64,000 bases of DNA, taken from positions 8,655,805-8,719,804 of the forward strand of contig JABAKD010000030.1 in assembly GCA_012845835.1 (NCBI GenBank), read 5' to 3'. Both the position numbers and the translations under genes were made by a program. This DNA comes from Undaria pinnatifida (lineage: Eukaryota; Sar; Phaeophyceae; Laminariales; Alariaceae). Under the pieces are notes generated by a model. It did no database searches. It worked only from the letters and a program-made list of their open reading frames with translations, and was not told the DNA's origin. How positions within the stretch are numbered: the first letter of the stretch is position 1; every line of letters starts with the position of its first letter. Positions 54,554-64,000 of this stretch are shown piece by piece.

Positions 54554-57500
54554 TCAAGACCCAGAAATGGCGGTTCTTTTGCTACCCGCCCTGGTGCCCC
54601 TTCCTTCCGCCGCACCACGTTTTCTTGAGTTACCTGCTCTAGGGGGCAGGCGAACAGTGCTCAGGTTCCCGACGAAGGCTGTCAACCCTCCCACCCCGCC
54701 TACCCCCGTCTGCGCCTGTGCTTGGGTACGGACGGAGGCGTAAAAGTCGTTTACCAGAGCTTTGGCGGCTTCAGGCGAGAAACTGTCAGACAGAATACTG
54801 CATGTCAGCGCTAGTGTCTTGGAAACATCGGCGTACAACACTTGCTTATCCTGTTCGGTTGGGCCCTTCTCCCGCAAGTCTAGCAGAACCGTCTGGACCG
54901 TCTGGCTGCTCCCTACGAAAGCCTTCCACCCCCCGCCGACGCTGGAAGCTGCTGTCCCTTGGAAGCCATCCGTTCCTGCGGCTGCTTCTCCGTGGTGATC
55001 GGCCGCTATCCATTTAGGCGTGGCAGCAGATGGCCAATCATCCTCTGGTGTGCCCCTCGCTTTCTCCGCCAGCCAGTGCTCGTGTAGGAGCCCGACGTGG
55101 AATCGAAAGCGTCGGGAGTGGATCATGGCCGCCCAGAAATGGCGGCAGCACAGCCCTAGGACCTGGAGTGTGCGGCACTGACACAAGTGGCTACCATCGG
55201 AGAAGAGCGTCACGAGGTACGTGTAGGTGTGAGAGTCGCGTGACTCGCAAACCTGGTAGACGAAGACGACGTCGCAAAGCTTCTCGGTGATGTACTCGAA
55301 AGTGCGTTTCAACGCCTCCGCGCGTTCCGGGCCATCGATCTCCTTCCCGCCCAGCTGGCAGTACAGAATAGCCGCACCCATCTCTTGCTCCATGAATCGC
55401 CGCGGCCACAGGGCGATAGGGAATTCCGAGGCTTCCATCACGCTCTTGAACGCAGTCGTCGCCGGAACGGCCATTCGAACAGGTGGCAGGTGCTGAATGG
55501 CGTCACGAAGCATTGCAGAGTCACGCTGGTTGTCGTCGAGGCCCGTGAAGCACGTGGCGACGTCTACGAGAGACGTGCGAGCATTGCACTTCTCCTCGAT
55601 CAGCGCGTTCTGCCCTGCAAGGATACGTTCCGAAAAGCGGGACGTGCGAACATTTAAAGCGATGCGTAGAGAGTTGAAGCGATACGGAAAGAGGTTTGGA
55701 ACGGATGGTGAGCGACACCTTCAGTTCCTCCTCCGTAAAAACCACGAACAGCATGCCGATTATGGGGGCTTCACAAGACTTGCGCTCCGAAGACGAATAT
55801 CGCGGAAGAAGAATCAAGTCACACAGCCAACCATACATCCGTCAGGAAAGGTGCATGGATGGCTGGGCATGGTTCAGGGGGGGGCGTCGGGAACGGGGCT
55901 GGATTATTTGTGGTGTTGCCGGTGAGCGGAGTATGCCCAAGGACCAAAGGACCAACCACGAACACGAAACTATGTTTGGTATGCACAGCAACACTTACTT
56001 GCAACACGATACCACGCCAATGTAAGACTCTTGTATGAACGTCAACATTTCCCCGCGTGATCCCAACACTGCCGACCAAGCAGCGATGAGGTTGCGCATG
56101 GTCTGGCGAAAAAAATACACGTACGTAGAAACACACCTTCAACTCTTGACGTTGTCCACGAACCCGCAGAGAAGGCTAGCGGGGACACGTACTCGGCCCA
56201 CCGTCTCCGGTCTTCGTAGATCACTCCCATGTATTGGTCTGCCTTGGGGTATTTCTCAGTGAGGGTCTTGAACTTCTCCTCGAACTTCGCCATGGAGGTC
56301 TGCTGGCGAGCCACCTTGAACTCGTCCATGAAGGCCTGTGGGAAAACAACGAGGAGGAAGTTGGGTTCGGGACAGCATTTATATGCCGTCGCACAACCAA
56401 AACAAATTGGTATGTCAAAATGTACATGGGTGTGTTTTGAGAGTCAATATTAAAGGCAACATAGTCCAGTGACCGTCAAACCAATACAAGATGCGTCATA
56501 TTTTGTACGTGCCCCAACCAAAACCGGTTCACACATGCATACTGGAGCCCAATTCTTTGGAGAGAGCTTTGAGGATGTTTTGGTACAGGTGCCACAAGCA
56601 ACGCCTGGCCGTCGCATCCGGGAAGACGTGTCGGACTGCCCCCGTCATAGCAGCATCGGCGTTTTGGATGAAGATACCCGGCTGCTTGCCGCGACGGGAC
56701 GCAAGGGCATTCTCCAACATCCAGATGAAAGTGTCCGTCGTCGTGTCCGCTGTGATGGATTGGCCGACGATACGCGTCCGGAAGTCATTGTCGATGACGG
56801 CGAACACACCGATGGGCATACGGTACCGGTTTTTCACGGCCGTATCGTCGTAAAACGCCACATGCCCATATCGATTCCACAGAGATACCTGCGGGCGCGG
56901 TTGAGGGGACATATTCGTCTTTTAAAATGGCTGCATCCGTCCGTCTTGACGCGTAACAATGACAGATGGGCACCGATTGCTGGTTGAAACACTACGAGCG
57001 CTGGGTACGTACCTGCTCCCTCGTCTGCCAGAAAATATGGCAGAGTCGGCCTCCCTCGTCAAGCTTCACCTCGCACACTCCGCCGACCGCAGTTTCCCTC
57101 TTCACCTGGGACCCAAGAGCGTGAATTTTTGGAAACGAGCGGCGGCAAGGGTACTGGGTTCATGACAAACATCCAGTCCTCGATCATGCGCAGTCGGACA
57201 AAGCATACCCAATGATTGTACTCCGTCCGTGCACCACGAGATACATAAAAATAAATGCAATACTTTTGAAGCATTTCACGGTGTGCGGGCCTTCAATAAT
57301 GTTTTTGTATGCTTCTATGATAGGTCGTGCTGTTGTTTGTGCTGCCATGCCAACCCCTGCATACCAAAGTTACGTGTACACGGGCGGCTAGGCGGCGCAC
57401 CGCTGGTGAGAACGGGTTTACCACAGTCAGTTCAGTGGGCATGTTGATAGCAGTGTCCTTTTAACACGCCGAGCCTGGAACCCCCCCCACACAGGGATAC

Positions 57501-59035
57501 TGCCGCGGAGACCCCTCCTAGAGTTTCCCAAGGGCCCGGGGGGGGGGGGGGGTCACCTCACACTTGACCACATACCTCGTCGTAGACATCGGTAGCATCG
57601 AACGCCCGCTGCCCTCCCGTTTGCGCCTGCACCGCGTTTTGAACAGCGCGACGGTTCACGTGCTCATTGTGCAAATTCTCCAGTACCACCGCGATAGCCT
57701 TGGGCTTCATGCCCCCAGCTGGTAAAACGTGAAAACATGACAACGACATGAGACGACATGAGACATCTTTGTCAATACCTAACGGCAAGAAGGGGGACAA
57801 CAAGTTGATGGGTGCTGCCTAAACGTTCGTTGGCATTGAGTACGACAATTATGACAACATGTTCGTTCTGCTGTTGCGGTCTTGCCTACTCACCAGTGAG
57901 CTTTACCACTTGTCCCTGCATCTCCCCTGTGAGCTTTCCAGCCAGCTGCACTTTCACCGCCATAGCCTCGCGGTCAATGGCGTGGTTGTGCTCGAGCTTC
58001 AAGTTTCGCAACGAGGGGTGGGCGTGACTCTTGGCGTGCCTGAGAGTGACCTGCTTCAGTAAAATTTGTCCATGAACAAGACAGGAACATATGAGACAGG
58101 AACAGATGTGTGCATATTCGTATTCAGCTTCAATTCATTCCGACAAAGACAACCCGCAACGACATACCACAAGACGACATGCCACGCACTAACTTTATTT
58201 CGTTACGGTGTATCATGCTTTCAACTCGTTTCGCATTTGAGGTGTGTCGCGGCCGTTCGCCCCAGACGGTGGGAAGGGCGTGGCCCCAGGGGGTGGGAAG
58301 GGTGTGAGTGTTGAGGTGGTGGTGGTGGCTCTGGATGTTTTTTACTCAAGTGTTATCCGCACGCTTCATAGGTGCCTCCAACGTCCTCAAATCTTCCGCT
58401 CGTACGATACCTAGGAGCCTTCACAAGTGTCTAATATTGCGAAATACCGCGCACGTATTCACAAGTGCCCCCGGCACCAACGTAGGCCGCACACCCACAC
58501 CCACACCCACCCACGCACGCACCTCAAACGGGCAACCTATCCTGCTTGTACCGCAGCCATTCCGGCGGGTGATGCCAGGCGCTGCGCACAGAAGGCAACA
58601 CAGTAACGAAGCCGGTGATCAGTGAGTACAAAGACAACACTGGCAACATTGGCTGCTGGTGTCAACTTGCCGTACGCCCCTCGCGTCCCGTTTTATTCTA
58701 CTTGTTTCAATGTACTCGTCGCAAACAACAAAGTACTCCAAGATATACACATGCCCAGCAAGCACAGCTCCAGCTCCGGGCATACGCTTACCGTTGTCCA
58801 AGGAGAGTAGGTACTGCTCTTGATCACGCCTCCCTTTCCCAGCTCTCTGACAAACGAACTTTTTAAAGTCCACCCTATTGCTCGAGCCGTCGTCCACCCG
58901 TGACGACTTAGCGACAACCAGGATAATCCCTTCCTTCCCACACACGCTGCGCAGTTCTTCTTCCACCTCTGCGAGTGTTCCGTTCTCCACGGGAATGGCC
59001 TTCAGCTTGTCCAGCAATGCTGCTGGGTCGTACGC
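54554..59035 (-). CDS. FAR1/MULE-type transposase gene, at least eight exons
   Basis: Exons on the minus strand: 59035-58792, 58581-58523, 58050-57894, 57718-57576, 57105-57013, 56888-56535, 56335-56137, 55614-54554 (TGA). All junctions match in phase and give 769 residues. The FAR1-type zinc module spans exons 1-3: FVCQRAGKGRR, CGTSRIGC and LEHNHAIDRE. A helical part (GMKPKAIAVVLENLHNEHVN) and VKLDEGGRLCHIFWQTREQ follow. The transposase core has VAFYDDTAVKNRYRMPIG (first Asp), FIQNADAAMTGAVRHVFPDA (second Asp), CLWHLYQN, and WTTSRVEGQN with the catalytic Glu. The last exon has a SWIM zinc finger (CQCRTLQVLGLCCRH). No ATG opens exon 1: upstream exons are needed and may lie in the right arm. 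The 56535 donor (gtgtga) is weak. The frame has no break, so the protein may be functional or domesticated. Confidence 0.88.
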
Positions 59036-59350
59036 CTGGCCGAACGTAAGAAACAGCACGAAGGCCAATAAAAACCTATGTTCTGACTGGCTGCGGGGTG
59101 CATGCTATCAGTGATCGGCGCTCAGTGGTCGGCGAAACACTTATTCGACGGTTGGTTTTCAGCCGCCGGGGAACTACCATCCCTACTACGCAAAACTCTG
59201 TTGTGGACCAAATAAATGAAACGAAACGCAAAATGTTTGAACAACTGCTGGCACATACGCGTTGGGATGGACGGGTTACGTACGGTAGTCACGCGCCCCA
59301 CGTCTTGACAGTCGTACAGGCATGGAGTTGCCAATTTACAATCGAAACGG

Positions 59351-60911
59351 TAAGGGCAACCGCAGCCTATCAATTGCAAGTGCCCTGTAGTTCACCTGCT
59401 GTGCTGGAACGCTGCTCATTGGAGGCGGGGGTTGCTGCTGCGCAGCAGCAGGTGCAGCTCCAGGTGCAGCCCCTGCAGGGAGAGGCGCTCCGATCCCGCC
59501 GGCCTGAATTCCGGCAACAGCATCACGCCAACAAGCACAAAACGAAAGGAACAAATTCGAACAGCTGCTGTCGCCTATGATATCTTACGCACATGTTGGG
59601 ATAGACGGAATATGCACCGCAGTAACGCGCCCCACATCTTGGCAGTGGTACAGGTACAGGCATGGGCTCGTCAGTTTACAGTCGACACGGTAGGGGCAAC
59701 GGCAGCCCGTCATTTCCAAGTGCCCTCTAGTTCACCTGCTGTGCTGGGTCGGCGCTCATTGGAGGGGTTGCTGCCGCGCAGGTGCAGGTGCAGTTGCAGG
59801 TAAAGCTCCTGCAGGGAGTGAGAGGCGCTCCAATCCCGCCGGCCTGAACTCCTGCAGCAACACCATGCCACCAAGCACCAAGCACAAAACGAAAGCAAAA
59901 AATTTGAACAACTGCTATTACCTATGATATCACACGTACATGTTGGGATGGACGGGATATGTACGTTCAGCAGTAACGGGTACCGCGCCCCACATATTGA
60001 CAGTGGTACAGGCGTACAGGCATGGACGAGATATGTACAGTAGCCACGCGCCTCACATCTTTACAGCGGTGGTACCGGCAGTGGCAGCGACACAAAACGA
60101 AAGGGAAAGCGTTTAAACAACTGCTGTCACATACGAACAGCGAGAGAACGGGTACTTGTATGATGCAGCAGTCCACCATCTGTAACGCCCGATCTAATGC
60201 TGTGTATGATACTGCTTGACTATGATGCTCGGTGTGATATACTTGGCATGATGTACAGCAACAGTATACTTTATTGCTCGTACGAGTATACGTTCGCAAT
60301 TCTGCATGAGATGTCATCGTACAGAAAACAGAGAAGAGGGAGAAGCAAAGAGAGAACCAGAGAGAGCGCGGGAGACTAAGAAAGAGGATAGAGCAAGATA
60401 GAGACATGACACGAACAGCAGAGGAAGAGAGAAACACAGCAACAGCACAGATTTCTTGTACCTCACTACACGGCTGCGTGTTGCTGCCGTTGGGTGTTCG
60501 GGCGAGTTCGGTGTGCGTGCTCGCTGCTGCGGTGCGCATCATACCGTACCTACCTGTGGGATGACCCGGCGCTGATGTGCTCCTGCTCTCCTTTCCGCTT
60601 CTTCTTGTTCTGCTGCTGCTACTTTCTGGGCCTCAGTTCGGCTGATGGCAGTCTTCTTCTGCGAGGCCGGATATGTGCTTGAGATCGGTCTGTCCTCTGG
60701 TGGTGGTCGTGACTGGCGTGATGGTGTGTCTGTTGTCTTCGTGGTTTCTGAGAGAAGTTTGAATTCCCATCCAATTTTCCATACAAAGTATGACACGGCT
60801 CCCGAGAACCAAAAAGGGGACAGGTAAAGGTGTCACCGCGGGATTTCCATAGCTTGGATGTTTGGGTGGTGGTTCTACTTTGTAACCATTGGGTTAAGAT
60901 TAGGCGCTCCC
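59351..60911 (-). repeat. Right long inverted repeat of the MULE-type element
   Basis: The inverse of 40070-41723. It lies directly upstream of the transposase gene and reads in the same direction. It carries the same Glu/Ala-rich frame (AEAQKVAAAEQEEAERRAG), ending at a gtaggt donor at 60554/60553, and Ala/Pro/Gln-rich segments (AGGIGAPLPAG ... MSSVPAQQ) ending at gtgaac near 59400. These are plausible 5' exons of the transposase. MuDR arms are known to hold the promoters, so a regulatory role is likely. Confidence 0.85.
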
Positions 60912-61306
60912 AAAAATCGCTGTGAGATTCTCGCATCGCACATTTCTTTTGAAACAAAAACTTGCACAGAGCCCAGAGGCTAGCCAAAGCCTGCAGACTT
61001 CCTGCTCTCCCAAGCAAAAGCGGCGTCTATAAGCACACGCACATCTGCGTACCTACTGCTGCTAACTAAATCAGAGTAGGCGGGACAGCGAAGGAGGGAA
61101 GCGTTCGTCACCGCTCTCTCGATTCGTCGCCAATTTGCCGTCGACGTACATTTGTACCACTATTTTTACGCGAGATACTTGGTAGAGCAGCGGGACTGCT
61201 GTACCAGGTACTCCTTATCCTTGAGCTTGCACGACTACTTGCAGGGAGCTTGTGCGACTTCCCCTCACAGTAGCACACAGCTCCCCACACAGCACACAGC
61301 AGCGGC
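60912..61306. other. Flank between the MULE-type element and the next gene
   Basis: No gene was seen. The last bases before 61307 should be the 5' leader of the following gene; cacacagc repeats lie just upstream of its ATG. Confidence 0.4.
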
Positions 61307-61879
61307 ATGACTCGACCGCCTGACCCGGCCGAGCTCGCAGGCAGGCTTTCCCGGCGCATCGACGCTTATCCCACCAACCCCGGGAAGGCGCCGCTGAAAC
61401 TCCTCCACTGGGCCCTCAACCAGCTTGAGGAATGCGCGCGAGCGCGGTCCATCCCTCCTGCGAATGTGATCGATGTGGTGATGGCCGCCATCAAGGACGA
61501 TTCCAGCCCAAAGCCAACGACGACGACTCCTGCTGCAGCCGCGCCCGGAACAGTTACCGCTGCTGCTGCTGCTGGAACACCTGATGCTGCTGCTACTGCA
61601 GCACCTGCCGCTGTTGCTGGTGCTGGAACTGCTGGGGCTGCTGGCACTGCTGGAACAACTTCTGCTGTTGCTGCTGCTGATGCTGCTGCTGCTGGGACGG
61701 CTGCTAGCAGTGGTACTAGTGGCGCCGGGGATGGAGGCGGCGATACCCAGAAAGCTGCCTCCAGTGGGAGCGGGGGTGGGAGTGCTGGGAGCGGTTTGAA
61801 GGGCAAAGTGGTGTTCACGCCCTTGTATGGCTGCGACGAAGGATCGACAGGGGTTGGCCCTGTGTGCTCGATACTGGAG
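61307..61879 (+). CDS. First exon of a gene, possibly CPSF2/CPSF100-like with an N-terminal extension
   Basis: From ATG at 61307, 191 codons run to a CTGGAG|gtgaac donor in phase 0. Residues 1-70 are helical and ordered (LAGRLSRRIDAYPTNPGKAP, LLHWALNQLEECARARSIPP). Residues 70-165 are Ala/Gly/Thr-rich low complexity. The end, GKVVFTPLYGCDEGSTGVGP followed by VCSILE, resembles the start of the metallo-beta-lactamase fold of CPSF2 (pattern TPL.G....GPLCYLLEVD). CPSF2 is a subunit of the pre-mRNA cleavage and polyadenylation complex. The next exon, expected to give LLDCGW, was not found before 64000. The identification rests on a short motif. The long minus-strand frames here are shadows. Confidence 0.42.
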
Positions 61880-62021
61880 GTGAACACTGCAGGGAGGGCA
61901 TGCATCATGTACTGTGCTGCTATATACCAGTTTGTCGTTGGGAAATGAGACGTTTGCCTGTGATTGCATGTTTTCGCGTTGCCATACAACACAACGTTTG
62001 TTTTGGACGGGTAACACCTGG

Positions 62022-62755
62022 TAAAGCTTACAAGGGCTCCGCTCCGCGGGCGGCTGACACCGCCCGCTACGCTCGCGCAAGAAAGATTTCAACTAATAAA
62101 TGTGAAGGGGCAGAAAGAAGAGGTCCATGATTTAGTGCAACTAGCGATTTGATAATGGCAAGAGCTACTTGTGCGGAGCTGATTGCCCTGTCTGTGCTGT
62201 GCTGTATGTTGGCGATGTCACGTTCTGATCGGAAGTAGTACGGGTGTAATTTGCCAAGAAAAAATCGCGAAGAGGACCGAGATGGAGAACAAAACCAACG
62301 ACGAAAAAGCAAAAAGACGAGTACACACACGTACCAACGGTACTTGGTGGTACTCTGTGTGGTTCTAAAGAAAGCACAGAGCTCCGTTCCGCAAGGCTGC
62401 TGACGCCGCCCGCTACGCTCGCGCAAGAAAGCATGCAACTAACTGAAACATGTAAATAAATGTGGCAGGAAGGAGAGGCCCGTGATTATTTGGTGCGAAT
62501 AGCGAATTTATAATAATGCCAAGAGGTGCTTGTGCAGAGCTAATTGCCCTGCGCTGTGCTGTGTGCTTGTTGATGTCACGTTCTGAACGGCAGTACGTGC
62601 GATATTTGCGGGGGGGGGGGGGGGCACATGGCGACCGAGAGAGGACGAACATCTGAAGAAAGCAAAAAGACGAGTACACAAAGCACGTGCATAAACCTGG
62701 TATATGTACCATATCTGGTACTACAACTACTACTAGTAACTGCTGCCGTGTGTTC
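62022..62755 (+). repeat. Two-copy tandem duplication of ~346-390 bp
   Basis: 62022-62367 and 62368-62755 share ctgac(a/g)ccgcccgctacgct, cgcgcaagaaag, the gagctgattgccctg/gagctaattgccctg block, gatgtcacgttctgaWcgg and gcaaaaagacgagtacaca. Many point changes and a G run in the second copy show it is old. A third start (agaacgcacagcgccgc) follows at 62758. It lies in the presumed first intron after 61879. Confidence 0.75.
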
Positions 62756-62930
62756 AAAAGAACGCACAGCGCCGCACGACACAGCACCGCAAAACCAAGG
62801 GCAAGGCACGGCACCGCACTGCGCTGCGCTGCTGAGCTATATATAGCCGTGCTGAACTGAGCTGGGAGTGCATTGTTTGTGATCCAATAACCACGTCACA
62901 TGTACAAACATGGTGTAGTATTAATAGTAC

Positions 62931-63303
62931 TGTTATAAGGCTTAGTTTGGGTAAGCTATTGGTTAACCTTTTGCAAGTGGTCAAACGGACTAATACCCTA
63001 CTAATACCTTAACAAAAGGCGTCGTCGGCAGGACCATGGGTTTTTGGGTCGTGGGTTCGATCCCCACCATCCACAATAATAAACTTTTCAGATTTTCCCC
63101 ATGTCGAACTTGATAAAAACTCTCCCTGGTATCCCCAGGAAATGAAACGGCTTGGATATTGACAGAGGTCCGCCGTATATCCGGCCGACCTGCTATCCCG
63201 CCGTTTCAGGGGGGAAGAGTGTTGTAAGGCTTAGTTTGGGTAAGCTATTGGTTAACCTGTTGCAAGTGGTCAAACGGACTAATACCCTACTAATACATTA
63301 ACA
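62931..63303 (+). mobile_element. TRIM retroelement, 373 bp
   Basis: Two 84-bp direct repeats (62931-63014 and 63220-63303) begin TGTTRTAAGGC, end TTAACA and differ at about three positions. A purine tract aggggggaagag directly precedes the second repeat. The sequence gtac flanks both sides (62927-62930 and 63304-63307) as a 4-bp target duplication. The 205-bp interior has no coding frame, as expected of a terminal-repeat retrotransposon in miniature. It contains a perfect tRNA-type T-arm at 63051-63067. Confidence 0.82.
63051..63067 (+). promoter_or_regulatory. tRNA T-arm/B-box-like motif inside the TRIM
   Basis: gtggg-ttcgatc-cccac forms a 5-bp stem and a 7-base loop with the canonical TTCGATC, the Pol III B box. 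No clear A box or anticodon arm was placed upstream, so it is not a tRNA gene. Confidence 0.6.
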
Positions 63304-63307
63304 GTAC

Positions 63308-64000
63308 CGGTACGTGGTATGATACTTTAAATATTATTGGCATGTACGAACTAGTAAAAAAGTACAGCAAAGCACGCACGCATGGCAGAGCACGGCAGAG
63401 CACAGCGCTTCGCTCTGCTGAGCTAGCGCTGCGCTGCGGTGCGCCGCTGAGCTGAGCTGCAGGGCATCGCAGGGCACTGCACGGCGCTGCGTTGCTGTGA
63501 GCTATAGCGCTTCGATGGGGTGCTGGGCGGTGCGGAGCTGATGAGCCAAAAGCCCAGATCTCAGCTGATGCAACTTCGTCAAGTACAAAACAAATGGTGG
63601 GAATCAAAGAAAAGCTAAAGCTGGACCGCTCCGCAACTAAAATGCACAGGCGGCAAATTAGCGGCAAATTGTAGAAAGTTCAACTTACTAAAGGAGGAAA
63701 AAATTGCGAAAAAGTTCAAAATTGTGTTGGCAGAAAAACCAAATTTGCAGGAAGCAGCTGAAAGGTCAAGAAACAACTGGCAAAACGAGCAGAACAAAAA
63801 CAATAAAGGCCGAGCAAGAAACCAAAGAAAAGCTGGACCGTTCCGCAAGTAAGCTGGACCGTCCGACCCCGGAGATGCCAGGGATGCACCAACCGTTCAG
63901 CAAAAATATCTAAGTAAGTCTATTTCCGCCTGTGCACGGCAGACCATCGTTGATGTTTTTTTAATGTAAAAACAATTACGCCAGCTGTGAGTCGATCGAC
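63308..64000. other. GCTGC-rich and A-rich end of the window
   Basis: 63370-63540 is rich in gcacggc, gctgcg and gagct motifs, and 63600-63900 is A-rich with repeated aaagctggaccg(c/t)tccgcaa (63610 and 63829). No exon with a family signature was found. The end resembles the start of the dispersed 80-bp repeat. Confidence 0.5.

Larger units (their letters stand above)
40070..60911. mobile_element. MULE-type element with long inverted repeats, enlarged by nested copia insertions
   Basis: The sequence starting gggagcgcctaatcttaacc at 40070 reappears inverted at 60911, and the match continues inward for about 1.6 kb. Between the arms lie a FAR1/MULE transposase gene, an ankyrin-family pseudogene and a 10.4-kb copia block. 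Without the copia block the element would be about 10.4 kb. The transposase gene lies between the repeats in the position expected of a Mutator-like element with long arms. Flanks (tcattccga on the left, aaaaatcgc on the right) show no 9-bp target duplication, so the exact ends, or the mode of origin, remain open. Confidence 0.65.

Noticed and set aside
59066-59068. Start codon of the MULE transposase at 59068
   Set aside because: The codon is TTG, and a good acceptor (ttcggccag) sits at 59041-59036. The true start must be in an upstream exon.
61265-62092. Long minus-strand Ser-rich and Ala/Pro-rich frames
   Set aside because: They are antisense to the Ala-rich part of the 61307 exon, and composition alone explains their length.
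63015-63080. tRNA gene in the TRIM interior
   Set aside because: Only the T-arm is present. No A box, anticodon arm or matching acceptor stem could be placed.

Overview
The window is nuclear DNA of a eukaryote with long, repeat-rich introns, GT-AG splicing and GC-rich third codon positions. A degenerate copy of the ankyrin-repeat family that is very expanded in Ectocarpus, together with the gene set, suggests a brown alga (Ectocarpus-like stramenopile); the species is an inference. No prokaryotic operon, CRISPR array, rRNA gene or complete tRNA gene was seen.

Layout. 1-5658: no certain gene; one element flanked by inverted repeats and a possible 3' gene end. 5659-29615 (+): a complete 23-exon gene for a mitochondrial proton-translocating NAD(P) transhydrogenase, about 1109 residues, with every exon joined in phase. 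Its introns hold a LINE fragment, three copies of a dispersed repeat, a hAT-type MITE, a TA-flanked pogo/mariner-type MITE, long microsatellites, and partial tandem copies of the gene's own exon borders. 29616-34573: mostly repeats, with weak candidate exons near 31.3-32.0 kb. 34574-39351 (-): a four-exon SLC10A7-type (SBF-like) membrane transporter of 348 residues.

40070-60911 is a composite mobile-element region. Inverted copies of about 1.6 kb (40070-41723 and 59351-60911) bound a multi-exon FAR1/MULE transposase gene (54554-59035, -), a broken ankyrin-family gene copy (42060-42790), and a Ty1/copia element (43424-53852) whose reverse transcriptase is split by a second copia element (45367-51863). 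Order of insertion: MULE, outer copia, inner copia. Both copia elements have almost identical LTR pairs but no visible integrase core, so they were probably mobilised in trans.

61307-61879 (+) looks like the first exon of a gene whose C-terminal part resembles the start of the mRNA cleavage factor CPSF2/CPSF100. A 346-bp tandem duplication and a 373-bp TRIM retroelement with target-site duplication follow. The rest to 64000 holds only GCTGC-rich repeats.

The host genes are functionally independent: redox coupling in mitochondria, a membrane transporter, and possibly mRNA 3'-end processing. The most unusual material is the nested element block and the echoes of exon borders inside the transhydrogenase introns.
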